Shown here in pieces: positions 1 through 19,055 of a DNA stretch of 64,000 nt. Origin of the DNA: Bugulina stolonifera (Eukaryota; Bryozoa; Gymnolaemata; Cheilostomatida; Bugulidae). The notes under the pieces are model-generated. The model saw only the letters and a list, made by a program, of their open reading frames with translations. It was not told where the DNA came from and ran no database searches. Location: contig OW285196.1 in assembly GCA_935421135.1 (NCBI GenBank), positions 15,559,001-15,623,000 of the forward strand. The letters run 5' to 3'. The translations under genes were made by a program, and so were the position numbers. Position 1 is the stretch's first letter. Each line of letters begins with the position of its first letter.

Positions 1-1169
1 ACTACGGTTTTCTCAAATGAGGCACGTCCCTTCCACTCGCCCTAGTGGTCTAATGTGATGTCTAATCTAAGTATGCTAAGTAAGTAAGTAAGTATGATAT
101 TAGGCCTACATTAAGCATGATTATAACTGTTATGTTAAAGCGTTGCATGAATTCAATTAACTTACTTACTAAGTTTAATAAAAAATTTAACATCAAATAT
201 TTAGGCACATATTATTACTATGCTTAAAATAAGTAATTTTTTCATAAGGATGCTATTGATATCATTATGATTATTAGGCCTATATGACTAAGATGAGATA
301 TACATGCTTAAAGGCCTACTGGATATACATGTACATTAAATCAAAGCAATGAGAATAAATACATATGTAATTATGTTATTTTACATGTATAGGCTAATCA
401 CAATCACAATGGCCATTGAATTGGCCATGAGTAGTGTTTCACTGTAGCCTAGATACATTGTTTATTTACATTTACATTTATTGGGATTTTCTGAAAGTTT
501 ACAGATAACATTTGTTAAAAGTAACTTGTTGACCACATAAAATATATATTATATACAACTTATAGGAGAGAATAAATAAATAAACAAGGAGAAAAAAGGG
601 AGGGGGGGCAAGCATTGTTGTTTATGACAAGAGCCAATAATATAATATAATAAACTGATAACAGATAGATAACAAACATGTTGATATTCTGTAGTTAAAT
701 ACTCTAATTTTAAATTCAGTTACATAATGATAAAATGATTGGGATTAACCCTGTTAATTGGTATGATGATTATACTGTTCCATTTACTAATCAAAATTTG
801 GAGCAGTTGCTGTCTGATAAATCATATGTAGTCCTCAGTCTAAATCGTCATATACTTACAATATAGGCCTACGATAATTTCCATTTCTAAAGTTTTCCAA
901 ACACTGTTTACCCAAATACCCTTTGGTGGAATAGCCACTCCATACCTTTAGCCCTACAGTATGACCTTACCCCTTATTGACCAATTGGGCCTGTCTGTAG
1001 AATGGCTGTACTATATGATGTGATGTCTTTAACTGATGCCTCCCAATATTGGTCTATGCACGCAAGTTTACTTATTGTTTTGTAGGAAGCTAAACTATTA
1101 TGAGACTTGTTGATGTAAATTAGTCCATTGCCATACCATATTTAACAATCTACCTCCAAAGAGTTGGAA
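1..1169. other. Non-coding, upstream of LAMTOR1
   Basis: AT-rich sequence with no recognisable exon on either strand. It presumably contains the LAMTOR1 promoter and 5' UTR at its right end. I see no TATA box or repeat family that I can name. Confidence 0.5.
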
Positions 1170-2701
1170 ATGGGCTGCTGTGAAAGCTCACAGAGGGATG
1201 ACGATTATGAGGTAATGGGCATACTATCTTTAGAGCTTCTTCTTGTATTGTTTGTCAACCAGCAATGTATTTATATGTGAGCAGCATATGCAATGCATGT
1301 CACGCTGTGTATGTGTTGATTAGGACACACGTGAAAGAGATCCACTGATGGGTGGGAGTAATGGTCACATGAATGCAGACGGCTCATCCAATCAGACATC
1401 CTCCACCAAGGGGCAGCAGCGTTCAGATGAACAATCAGCACTTAATCGTATCCTACAGCAAACCTCTAAGTATGTTGCATTTTCTCCGTTCTTGTAGTTT
1501 AGGTAATATTTGTGACTGCCTTTGGTTGTAGGCTTGCACGCACGTAGGAATTCAAATATGTGGATAGAATTGTAAAATATAAAACTTATCTGAGTTCTGA
1601 AATAGTGCTTTAAGTTTAACAACTGAGTAGGTTATAAAATATGTTTGTGGATAAAAGATATTATAGCTGCTACAACATTGTTTCATGATAATGTGCACAT
1701 TTACCAAACATCAGACAACAATAGTATGGAAGAGGCTTTTGGATGTACATTTAATATACTACGATAGAATTGTATACAGTTGGATTGTTGACTCCATGCA
1801 TATTGTGTAGACAGCAGCCATTATTACATTATGATACAATCATGTTCTATATTATGTTGTATTGCAGTAACTTGATAGACATCAGTGCCCAGGCTCTATC
1901 AGCAGACGTTACCGAGGAGACTGAGGTACAGCATCGGAATAAACTATATGCGTGAGTTGTTATACTATTTGTAGTTACTCAGTGGTAGTAGTAGTGCATG
2001 TGTTAATGGAATTGTCTACATTTTCCTTACCTCGTCACTAAAAAATTGATAACAATCATCACTGACTGCTAGTTTATGACAAAGGACTATAAACTTAGTA
2101 CAGGCATGTTTTCTGCTAGAGATGGATCAATCAAACTATTAAATATCCAATAACAGAGTACTCACGCTGGTTTGATTGTAGATCAAGAGTGAACAACGTT
2201 AGACTCAGTTCCAACAGCAGATTAGGACCAGGAAGATTGAACCCTGTTACTATTCTATCACATCCCTCTGTACCACCATCCGATCTAGACCTGGTAAGCC
2301 TCTGCTATATCATCTGTCCTCACAAGCCTTGTTCAGTGTCTTCGCGACCTCTTGAACGATCCGGGCCACACATAAAAATCACATGATGACCGTCCAGCCT
2401 AGGCCAAAAAAGCTATTGACCTGGGATTTTGCTTCTTCAAATGAGGATTTTGCTTTTGGCCGAGGCCAGTGTGGTCGCAACCCTGTGATGGATGTGTGCC
2501 TGGGTCTGACATTTAGGCCGAAAAAGACACTAGTTGTTTAACTTGAATCACTGAATCACATGCCTTATTTATCTAGCCTGTTAATCTATGGACAAAATGT
2601 TACTATAGGTGATGCAGGCTGCCCAGAAGACAGCCCACTGCATGGGTAAAGTAGTCATACACCCTAAGGAGGACTTGGTAGTACCATTTGGAGTTCCCTG
2701 A
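1170..2701 (+). CDS. LAMTOR1: LAMTOR1 (p18), Ragulator scaffold subunit
   Basis: Five exons: 1170-1211, 1324-1469, 1868-1951, 2182-2293 and 2609-2701, all with GT-AG junctions. They give 158 residues, against 161 in human. The protein starts MGCCESS: Gly2 is the myristoylation site and Cys3/Cys4 are the palmitoylation sites that anchor this protein to late endosomes and lysosomes. An acidic stretch (DDDYE) follows, as in vertebrates. Conserved blocks are SALNRILQQTSNNLIDIS (exons 2-3), a helical segment around HRNKLYA, and the C-terminus EDLVVPFGVP, which matches the family ending LVVQFGIP. In known animals LAMTOR1 wraps the other Ragulator subunits and recruits Rag GTPases and mTORC1 to the lysosome. 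The middle of exon 4 is poorly conserved. A possible poly(A) signal AATAAA lies at 3409-3414. Identity is secure; the exon 4 boundary is the least constrained. Confidence 0.93.
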
Positions 2702-4536
2702 TACTATAGCAATTGTAAGTACTGTAGCTCTAGCCCTAGAGATTTAATACCCATGCTACCTGTCCCTAACAGCTGTGAAGCAGTACTTACTCTGAACATC
2801 AGCAGCTAGAGTAGAAAATAGTGGAGCCAATAGTAGCCTTGCAAATACTGTTGAATTTCCATTGGCTAAATGCTGTTGGTGATCAGCTTTTGGCTATTCT
2901 TAGTGCTGGTTCCTAATTGAATATTTAAATTTTGTCTTACTGGTTAAACACATCAGAGGCTTCCCTGTGTATACTGAAGTTGTCCTCTAATTGTCTGTAG
3001 TGAGCAGATAATTCTTACTTGAACCCTGCGACTATAATATTGCATTGTAGATGTGAACAGGCTGCAACAGGCCCACCAACTCTATTACCATAGAAACTAC
3101 TATGATTGATGGGACAGAGGGTCACAGGCTATCTATTATTGTATCAATTATTGTATTTATTAGTACCAGGGACCTGGTTGTATTATAGTATTTACTGGTA
3201 ATGGTAGGTAGTGGAATTACCCTATACTCTGAACTCATTGCTATAGTCTTAGTAAAAATTTGGACAAGTAGTAATAGCTGGTGTATTTCTATTATAGCTC
3301 TCAATGCCAAGATGCAAATTGCCAGAATTTTGGTTTCCTTTCTATTGCTATAGCCCCAGCTCTACTCTCTATGTCTGGTGCTAAAAGGTTATGTTATTAT
3401 TCACTGACAATAAAACTGCTGTTCAGTATTATATCTGCTATCTAATAACCTTTGCAGGATAGCAAGACTTGTCTAGCCTTGGTTCCTGTCTCACTAGCTA
3501 GAAGTTTGCCGGTTGTACATATATATAATTATATAATAATTATAATATATTATAATTATATATTTGGTATATTAAGAGTGATATATGTATTTAATATACA
3601 ATAGTTTGTGTAGTAAAATATTTGGGTACTAAATGTTGTATATCCAGTAGTAGAAATGACAAGTGTACAAAAGTCATGCTAAGTTGAGAATAGCAGAACC
3701 ACAGCAGATAAGAGTAATAATAATAATATGTGTTATGATATACAAGTAGATGATATACACCCGGTCAGTAGCTAGTAACAGGTAACAACTCCGACATGCA
3801 TATTGTATTATTATTATTATTATATACCATCAGTGTCGGTAGTGACACATTCAACTACTGAATGATCAAGTTTCTGATTAAATCTGTCATGGCTAGAAGG
3901 TAGAAGGTGAAGGTCACACAGTAGTTTCCATGACTACACTTCCTGTATCTAATACACTTACAAAAGTATAGACACTACCTAGTACTACTATGACTGTATA
4001 GAGAGCTCTATGATAATATAATATATTATATATAATGTACATTGTATAAAGTAGTCATGCTGTGAGATCGTCTATATGTGTAGTAAAACAGTGGGTAAGA
4101 ACAAACAAACTCCCAGTAAAAGAGGGATATTATAAAGTAATGCATGTCCCTCACTCTCTGTGTGACAGGGGTGAATAGTTGGAGCAGTGTGGGTAGTAAT
4201 GGCAGTATGAGCATGTGCAGACTTTCTGTGTATCTATCCTATCCCTTGGCAACCTCTTTACCATGATATTATCTGTAGAATATACGGTACACTAGGGGGT
4301 ATCTGTAGAATATACAGTACACAAGGGGTATCTGTAGAATATACAGTACACAAGGGTTATCTGTAGCATATACAGTACACTAGGGTTATCTGTAGAATAT
4401 ACAGTACACTAGGGGTATCTGCAGCATATGCAAGAGATAGATAATGATAATACAATACTATAACCTTACACAGTGACATGTATTACTTACCATAATATAC
4501 TATACACATATATATAATAGATACAGGGTCAGATGA
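2702..4536. other. Intergenic, convergent LAMTOR1/SMAD 3' ends
   Basis: No exon is recognised. It holds the LAMTOR1 3' UTR, an AT palindromic stretch near 3518-3570, a degenerate copy of the short stem-loop family near 2977-3012, and a minisatellite at 4285-4432 just past the SMAD stop codon. Confidence 0.5.
4285..4432. repeat. Minisatellite, about 27-bp unit
   Basis: About five to six tandem copies of a unit like TATCTGTAGAATATACAG plus TACACTAGGGG. It lies directly downstream of the SMAD1/5 stop codon, within or beyond its 3' UTR. Confidence 0.8.
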
Positions 4537-9450
<4,914 letters not shown>

Positions 9451-11533
9451 CTATTAACAATAGTGACAGTACAATACAGTCCTCACAATAATACATATTA
9501 TAACGATGTAGCTAGAAATTGTCTGCCCATACAAACCAAAGCAGTGAACATTCTGAGGAGATAGGAAGGGCTCTACTCTGAACAAAGGCCAAGTTGATTA
9601 CAATGTTGTGGCTGGGGGAGGGGAGGAGACAACTCTATATAAGCTTATACCTATTATAGTACAGAATGAATTGTACCAGTAGGTAAATATCACTATCCAC
9701 TAGGTTATGTCAACCATGCTAGATATAGAATACCAAGTAGTACCATCAGCTGGAAACGAAATCAAAACAAGTAGTTGGCAAACCAAAACTCTTTCAAGAC
9801 TAATGACAACAAACAAATAATATAGCAAAGGACATCACAGAGAAGAAATCAAATTAGTTTAAAATTCACTCAGTAACAAGACTACACCCAGAATTGTGAC
9901 TAATTGTTTGGTCAGCTGCCTCTAGATCTGAACCATGTACCAGATGATACCAGATGATAGAATAAGTGAAACATTTGTCACCACAAAGATGACTCTGTCC
10001 CTATCGATATGCTGAGCTGTACTTCAAGTAGTGACCCTAGTAGCACGGTAATGGACCAAGCTGTATGCTGTGTACAATACAACACATGCAGAACTTGTGA
10101 GTAGCTTGTTGACATTATTTGTGTAGTAGTAGAGAGATGGTATACATATACATGTGTGTAGTATACTTAGTAGATAGATAGTATACATACACATGTGTAG
10201 TAGTAGAGAGATAGTTACATATACATGCGTGTAGAAGGCATTGTATTGGGAGAGTGTAGTTTGACAATAACTATAATAACTATATAATCAGAATGGAGAC
10301 ATCTAGTCTGTGATAAGTCCATTAACTTTTGTACAACACAAAGATACAAATATTAATAACTAAGAGTAACTGGTTAAGCCACTTTAGACAAGGAAAGAAG
10401 AGCCAGCAGGCTGCAGTGTAATCTTATACATGTAAGGCAATGTCAAATACAGTGTAATTATGTGCTCTATTATCAGTATGTGATGATAGAGTGTGAACAG
10501 AGAGAGGGGTACTCCCAGTGTATGTACATGTATTATTACTGGATGTAGGACATTGTTAGGACTGGCTATTATAGACTACATGTAGATATAATACAGGCCT
10601 GTCAGACAACTGTAGCTAATAATAGAACACAATGATATGCAGCACAGAGGCTACACAGCTACTATGGGCATTACAAGTGTCTAGTCAGGCAGGAGATAAT
10701 GATGCTTACACATGACCCTGCCTATGTCCTAACAGAATTTGCAACATTTCGAAAATATCAATCAGAAAAAGGATGTTCCGAAAACTTCAAAACCTCAAAC
10801 TCGTATTCCTAACCCAAATCCCTCAATCCCCAACCCCTAATCTCCAGACTCCAAAAGACATTTTTCGAAACGTCCTGCTTCGAACTGATATTTCCAAAAT
10901 GTCCTTTTACCGTCCCAACATGTGGGCATATGACATGTGTACGATAGGTGTAATAGGTGTAGCTGGAGGGATATGACAATCAGAATTATACAGTAGCTAT
11001 GCACAGCATGGACTAGCAAAACCAGTAGCTATACACAGTACAGACTAGCATAGTCCTAGGTGTGGTATGGTAGAGATGGTAGGACAGAGGGGTGTACCCC
11101 ACCCCTCCACAGAGCAGAGAGAAGGAGCAGGAAGAAGAACCATCTGACTAACAATTGGCAGAGACAAAGCTAACACTAGCTATGAATCCCCAACATATTC
11201 CATTATTTTGTATTGTAGATTGATTAATGATAATTAAACCTAGCAAGAATCCAAGTCCAACACATCCTAGTGTAGGGGGCGTACCACCTATCACCAGCAA
11301 CCAAGAGCATGTCCCAGGCTTGGTAATCAATTATATTCCATTTATAATAATAATTTTACTGTTATTAGTCCACTCCTCCAGCAGAGCAAGATAAGCCTGG
11401 TAGACTAGTAGCTACTAGAGAGAGAAAAGGTAGACTAGCAACCTTGAGCAGCATGTATGTTACATAACACACTGTGCATAATATTATTGTTCCTAATATA
11501 GCAATGGATATGTATTACAAACTGGTGTCATTC

Positions 11534-11611
11534 CTCTGTCCACCAAACTAGATGTACACCTCACCAATACTGTGTCCACCAAACTAGATGTACACCTCAC
11601 CAATACTGTAT
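11534..11611. repeat. Two-copy tandem repeat
   Basis: The segment containing CCACCAAACTAGATGTACAC and CTCACCAATACTGT is present twice in tandem, with a unit of about 38 bp. Confidence 0.7.
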
Positions 11612-14600
11612 CCACCAAGATACCTATTATACTCCTAATCAACTGTGACTTAGCAAATCCTTCTCTCTGCTCAACACATAGATGAGGCAACACTACCTGT
11701 ATGTATCATCAGTTATTATGTTTTCCAACCTAAACTACCCGTCGAGAAAACGGAGAAAGAAAGAGTGGACTACATCACAGCCAACCAACCGACCAATCAC
11801 ATACTTTGTAGATACTTCCCTTAGAAGACAGGAGCGAGGGAAATTAACCAGAAAGAGAAGACAATGGCTACCAGCCCAGGGGGCACTGTGTTAGATAACA
11901 CAGTGCAAATAGAAACCAACTCAGGATATATGACGCAAAGACCATCAATATCTCGGGATACGTGACACAAAGACCATCAATATCTCGGGAGAGGAAACAC
12001 AAGTACTGTTCATATATACATCATATTCAGAGTGTAATACCACTGTACCTGTACTACATTATCACTTTCACAAATTAGTAATGAAAAATAGCAGAGCAAT
12101 TCCTAACCCCAGCTCTGCTGACTGCTAGTCACCTAAAGAATATGACTTTCAGCTCATAGTCATACATTGTATCTCTGCAGTGGTTTGACTACCATCGAGT
12201 GGCATGGACCAACATAACATTGAAAAACAATGTTTTTCAAATTCTGCCCAATGGCTGCTCTACAAAACCTATGGAAGCAAAGGTTCCGTTCAACTTTTTG
12301 TGTAACAAGTGAGAACAAACCGGGCAAGTATACCAACACCTCGGACTACAAGACATAATACCAGACCTGTCTCAGCATTGTATTGGCCAGTGTTAGTAAT
12401 AATAAAGTGATACATGGTATCAGGTGTACACCCCATTATACTAGGGCACTAGGATACGTAGTTGGTGCTCACATATCACATATCTATGCGCATAGTTTGA
12501 GTCAGCAGAGGTCAGAGAGAGTGCAATGTATACTGTTTATTAGTAATATCATATAATCAACATAATACTACAACAGAGTTGTACTCTCAACTACACAGGT
12601 GCCTGCATTCCTTTGAGGTAAAATATCACAGGTTGAAATAGTACCTGCTGATACCTGCCACTGATACCTGCCACTGTGACCTGCAGAGTTGTCAGGTAGT
12701 AGTATACTTGTGCTAGGCTAGGGTACATATACTTTGTATATAGTGTGTAGGTAGCAGTACTCTATGTTATACACTATGATATGCCGAGTGTTGGATGGTT
12801 AGTTTGAAGGAGGAAGCCAAGTGCTAGTAGTAATTAGTCAATGCTGCCAAAACAGATACAAACAACAAGTGGGAGACAAAGGAGTAGCGATATAAACAGT
12901 GTAGAGGTAAATGGGTGCACCAATGGTTAGTTAGCAGCATTTATTGCTCTAGATGTGGCTCCTCTAGTCTCCCTACAACTCATTACACCACACAGAACAC
13001 AGACTATTTACACTAACATTATCCCTACTTGGAATTCTAAACCATACAACTACTTAGAGCTGCACAGTATAACAAGTCCACAACACAGACAAACTCTATT
13101 AATGTAAAGAGCATAACTAAATGGGATTAGAATATCTTCCAAGTCCTGAAGAATAAAAAACATTTACTGTAGAGACTAGATAACCAGTCATATGAGATTG
13201 ATAGATACAATGAATATATGGCAGAGAGGTGGTCATTTGACTTCAATCACACAGAACTGGTGGTATGTAGATGAGCTGTTGATATGATTGATGTAAGCAG
13301 ATCTCATTATACAATAGAGGGGAGTCCAGTCCGCCTACACAGCACCCAATAAGTGGATGGAAAACAGCAGTACAGCACTTGATACGCAAGAGACGCTGTC
13401 GAGTATTACCTACTGTCGAGTATTACCTACCGTGTATATACATAATACATAACTGCAAAGCCTCCCCCTTGCTTCACAATACCTGAAGTAAACAATGCAA
13501 GGTTAAAAACCAAACAGATTGAGTATCACCACTAAATCCAAAAGCAGCACCTAAAGTGGAGCTCCTAAGATTATGTTAGAACCAAATTCTAATGCAAGAT
13601 AATATGCTTAGTCAACAACTACAGTCGTGTTGAACATGTCCATCATCTATCATCGTAGTTGAGAAGTAGGCAGTACAACAGAGTGTATGTATAATACGGT
13701 ACAGATTTATGAATATTTGAGTTTGATAATCCCTTATGACTTTAGAGCATGTGAATCACTCAATTATGATTCGGAATAAAACAATGGCATGAGAGGCTAG
13801 AAAAAAGGAGCACACAAAGAGCAAACAGTACAAAGTGGTTTGGGAACAGCATTGATTGATTCAGGAGGCACTATCTCCAACAAAAGCCTATTCAAATTCT
13901 CACTTATATCAAAATACATATGCCGACAAATAGTCTATAACATGCAAGATGATAACTCAGCTGGGATGTAGCAGCAAATGTTGGCCTTGGGCTATAATAA
14001 ACATAGAAATGATGGATCAATTTGACAAATAGGCTAATCAAGTTAGTCAACGCTAAATGAAATTATTTAACACGCTTTTTACGAAAAGCAAAGAAAAAGC
14101 AGCAAACACTACTTTTAGCAGAGTATCAGCAGAATGCAGAGGAAATGTGGAGGAAAATGGTAGCATTAGCTTAGGAGTTAACTCCATATGCTGCCATGAT
14201 TCATAGCCTACCTAGAAAAAAAATCTGGTGAAATCAATAAAATGCACAGTGGAAGAGAAGGGACCCAAACAGTGTGAAGCACTGTGAACACTTCTCAGTG
14301 TCTGCCAACGTTCTCCTGCTATGCCTCACCCAATAGAGCCAGAACAAATATGTAAGCATCCACTCTAATACTCCTCATTCAACCAGATTAGTTCTACATC
14401 AAAGCTGAGAAATGTTTCAGCGTAATTAATCATCCAATAAAAATTTAATATCAATTATGGTGAAGGAATCATCTTGTACGGGCAGGATAGGTGGTAGAGA
14501 GCTAAATGTTTCATAATGAGAGTAACATTGCTGATTAACTTCCAATAAACTTCAATCAATGCCTGTTATTACCATATTATATCTGCTAGAGTTTGGACAA

Positions 14601-16058
14601 CATAGCTGATAACCAATCAATGTAAATCATAGCTGGCACCATATTATCAAAATTGTTTTAGCATCATGTCTCACCGACATCTAATCTGCCTAACAATGTG
14701 TATATTATGAGAGCAGAAACAAGATTACAACGATCATACATGTGATCATAAGTGTAGACTGGTAGGGAATAAAACTAAAGCTAGGAAGGATGTACGGAGG
14801 ATCAGGTCAGATCGTCTAGACATAAAAGACTTGTAGAACTCTGCCAAGGGAATCTGGTACCGCTCGAAGCCCCAAAAACATCCACCCTCCTGCCTCTTCC
14901 CACCCCCACTGCCAACAAAATAAACTACCAACAAATCTTGAACCTGTTCCAAGCACTAGGCAGATTTTAGATATAGCAGTATAGTATTAACATTTTCCTC
15001 CATTTCCAGAGCATTTCCAGGAAGCTGCATAAGCTTACATTACTGGATGGTAATAAGGACAAGTGCACCAGCAGAGGTAACAACACGTTCTGGGCCAAAC
15101 ATAAGTACATTAAGCAGTCATAAAAAGATGAAAGAAGATAAATACATTTGATGTAGGATAATGGGATGGAAAGCCTCTCCATACCACCAGAGACTGCTAT
15201 TAGCAGACAGCTGACAGTCAACTTGAAGATGCCCTATATGAGAGGTACATGCACATTCCTCCTAGACCAGTAAATTCCAAACAAATGAATAACCGAGCCC
15301 CAAAATATAACACCCTATTAGGTATTATTAGTTGCCTTCTCTATGCTTAACAAACAAGAGGAACACACATTAGTCAAAACAGTCTCAGTCTCAGAGGTGA
15401 AAGATGGATGTGTGTAGGGCTAGCTGATGCTTGAAGGGCAAAATACCGGACCTAGAAACAACCAAATCTAAAAACAATTCCATACTAAATTTACAATAAC
15501 AGGTCCAACAATAAACCAGCTTTGATCAGGCAAACATACCCAGTCAGATATATAGAATTTATAAAATTATAGTATTTATCGACTCATTAATTCCATCGGT
15601 GAATGTTACCTCTTATCTGAACCATCAAAGCTTAGTATAAACAGGTTGTAGCAAACAGCAAAATACCAAAATAGACCAATTGAAGGTGACCGTTATGCCG
15701 CTATATACAGTTCTATGGGATCGGGCCATTTCATTTTTTAAGACCACTCAAATGACAACTTAAAAATCCATGCATAAAACAACATCATATAAATGTGCTT
15801 CAGTTTTACTCATGACCAAAACAGTCTACAATACAACATTATTTCTAATAACTGCAATACAGATGCAAGCTGTCAACTTCATCAGCAAATAAAGGCCAGC
15901 TGTCCCAGTGCACTTTTCTGAATATCTAGCAAACTGCCTATTTGTATGAATAACGAATAAGATTTGGCCATAATGAAATTTTGCTTTAAGAACATTGATC
16001 CTGATTAAATTGATCATAATTTATAAGAAATTCACTCTTTGATCCGCTTACATTGGTT

Positions 16059-16259
16059 CATCATGATCATTATACTGACTACAATTATTGTTATTGGTTC
16101 ATCATGATCATTATACTGACTACAATTATTGTTATTGGTTCATCATGATCATTATACTGACTACAATTATTGTTATTGGTTCATCATGATCATTATACTG
16201 ACTACAATTATTGTTATTGGTTCATCATGATCATTATACTGACTACAATTATTGTTATT
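16059..16259. repeat. 41-bp minisatellite, five copies
   Basis: Five nearly identical copies of a unit beginning GGTTCATCATGATCATTATA and ending CAATTATTGTTATT. Confidence 0.92.
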
Positions 16260-17644
16260 TATTAATACAATTCCGATATCAATAATTACTGAGCTATTCT
16301 CACAGTTGTAACAATATTTAGAATCAAGAATGAATGATAAAATAATAAATAAATAAGTCTGCAATCAATAACAAAATGACAAATAGCCTGCTGTTTACTC
16401 ATATTGATATTTCACAAGTATTTACATCTGTACGATATTTACACCACAATATTTCTAGCGGGTCTTTTGGGAAAGTCGCCAACCTGTACTGTCATGAATT
16501 GCACTAAAATATGTTAAACTTCATAATAATATTATATCTTCTAACAACGATCTATTTCAGCTTGTTGTAAGTTTGACTAAAACAGTTTACTGGAATCCAA
16601 ATGTACTTTAATCAATTCTTAATTAAATATCTACAAGCTGGTAAGCACTATTATTAATCATCAGTCTATACATAACATATTATAAAATTCCATAACTAAT
16701 TAAGAAACGAATTATGAATTACAATAGTTCAACTCTCCCTTTTTCTTAGCTCACTAGATCATCAGCTTGCGACTCACAAGTCACAAAAGATCCAAAACCA
16801 GCAAATGAACAATACATTAACATAAAAATCAATACCATCTAAAATTTCTCTTTGAGCTTTACCACAAATATATTTCGGAAATATTTTATTTTAAATTACA
16901 TTAACATTAATTGTTATTGTAAAATTTTGGTCAAATATTTTCATATTTAATTTAACATCAAATTCAATTGTATCATTATAAAGACCAACGTACCAATTGA
17001 ATTTTGAAACCATTGCTACGTAGGACTACCAATGTGGAGAGCTGAAGAGCAGAGAAAAACCAGCACTGAACACATAGATAATATAATAAATAACCATTGT
17101 AGATTGTTATTTATTTAACAGTTCTAGTAAGTAGCCTAGTAACTACACTTACACTGTCACTAGCCAGAAGCTTCAGTTGCAGTTAGTCAAAATTAATTCA
17201 TTTTTATTTTAAAAAAATACTTTCACTTTGACCTTGGAATTATTAAATAATTTATTAAACTAACAATTAATTATATTATTATTATTATTACAATAATAAT
17301 AATTACAATTTATTTAATAACATTAATATATATAGAATTATTACTAATAATATTATGATAATGATAATTTTATTAATATAATATTTATTAAACTATCTTC
17401 TTTTATTATTATATTTATTAAATTTAAATTAAATATAAAACCATTAATAATTAATTAATCAATCAATCTCAATGATATATATGATTCACTTTTATTTACT
17501 ACCTACTACTTATTAATTACACTCACGTAGCCGTAATTTGATGTCATGCAAACGGGTATCTGAAGAGCAATCCTTGCTACTGCCAGCAATCTTCTATGAA
17601 ATTAGTAGTAATAAAAACAACACAAATCAGTTAAACTGGACTTA

Positions 17645-17760
17645 CCCGTAACGTAAGGTGCAAGGATAGGAAAGACATGTATTGGAAGTTCCATTCATAG
17701 ACGGGCTGCATCCCGTAAACTGACGTTCTTGCGCGACAGTAGCGCGTTATGTTGTATTGC
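17645..17760 (-). promoter_or_regulatory. Possible promoter / 5' UTR exon of SMAD1/5
   Basis: A short CpG-containing island (GCGCGACAGTAGCGCG) in very AT-rich surroundings. On the minus strand it ends in a strong donor, TTACGG then GTAAGTCC at about 17645. If spliced to the acceptor about 18 nt upstream of the SMAD ATG, it would form a 5' UTR exon with a short upstream ORF that stops before the main start. No transcript evidence is available and the assignment to SMAD is inference. Confidence 0.3.
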
Positions 17761-19055
17761 TACCCAAAGAAGCCTTTTCTTCTAAACAGGTGCTTGGGTT
17801 TTAAATGCAATAGAGCAATATAGCAAATTAACTGTATTTAACCACTTGTTTGTATTTTACACATAACTCCTACAAAATAAACATTATTTTAGTCTAAAGT
17901 GAAACTGTGATGTACATCATGTATTTTATTAGTGTACAGGCAGAGAGAAGAAAACTCCTGGTTACACTGATATAATCATACAATGTATGCAAAATGTATA
18001 TGACTGTACAGCACATGTACATGTAAATGCATAATATTGTTATTAATCTTGCTGTATGTAGTAATAAAGTACATAATTATGTGCAACCAGTCATTTTTGC
18101 ATATAATCATAACATAATTATTGTGCATAGTGGAACAGCAGTAGGGAGATATCCTGGTCCCCAGTGACTGTCCAGTAACCTGGCTGTATACTAACAGTAA
18201 TAGTTCAGCACTGCAAGATGAAACATATTACATTTTCTACAAGATTCAATAATGATTCCTGTTTTACATGCTATGTACTGTATATCAACAGACAGCAGTA
18301 CACTATGTACTGCATGTCAACAGGTAGCAGTACACTCTAAGCTGAGTAAATTACTGTAGTGTGTTGCTGTGGCCCATATAATGCACATGTACAGTGTACA
18401 TGTGCATACATGTATATATATACGAGTGTGTATATAGTGAAGTAGTACTGCGTATTATAGTGCATATGAATTGTATATAATTATATGTAGCACACACCTC
18501 CTTCTAGAACAGTTCATGTATTCACATGGTAGTCATTCGCAATCAACAGCACAAAATTAATAGTGCTGCACCTGCTACATATTTTTCGTAATCACATGAA
18601 ATATAACAGCATGGTGTTTATATCAAAATAATAGTACATATAATTATATTTTCATTTTTTATGTAGTATCAAACATAACATACCTATTGCTATAAAAATA
18701 TCCATGTACTACATCATACATACATTAAATATTATACATGACAATAATGCTTGCAATGGAACTGGTCAACTTCATGTTAGCAGGCAGTTAGTGTTACTAG
18801 CGCACAAAATAATCAAATATTTTATGCATGCTATTTCCGTCAAATTTTTAAAATATTTTAATATCTTATCATATCACACTAATTTCATAAAATAAAAATC
18901 TATTGAACGCACATTAATACTACATAACATAGTAATACATTGGCTGTATGTTTTCTCTCTTCAATAGCCCCAATTCAATACTTACATGTATACATGTACA
19001 TGACTTGTATATGCTAAGCTAATTGGAACATTATAATAGGGCCATCTACTACAAC

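Noticed and set aside
11682..11894. 70-codon ORF rich in Lys/Arg
   Set aside because: No homology, no splice context and no conserved motif; length is expected by chance.
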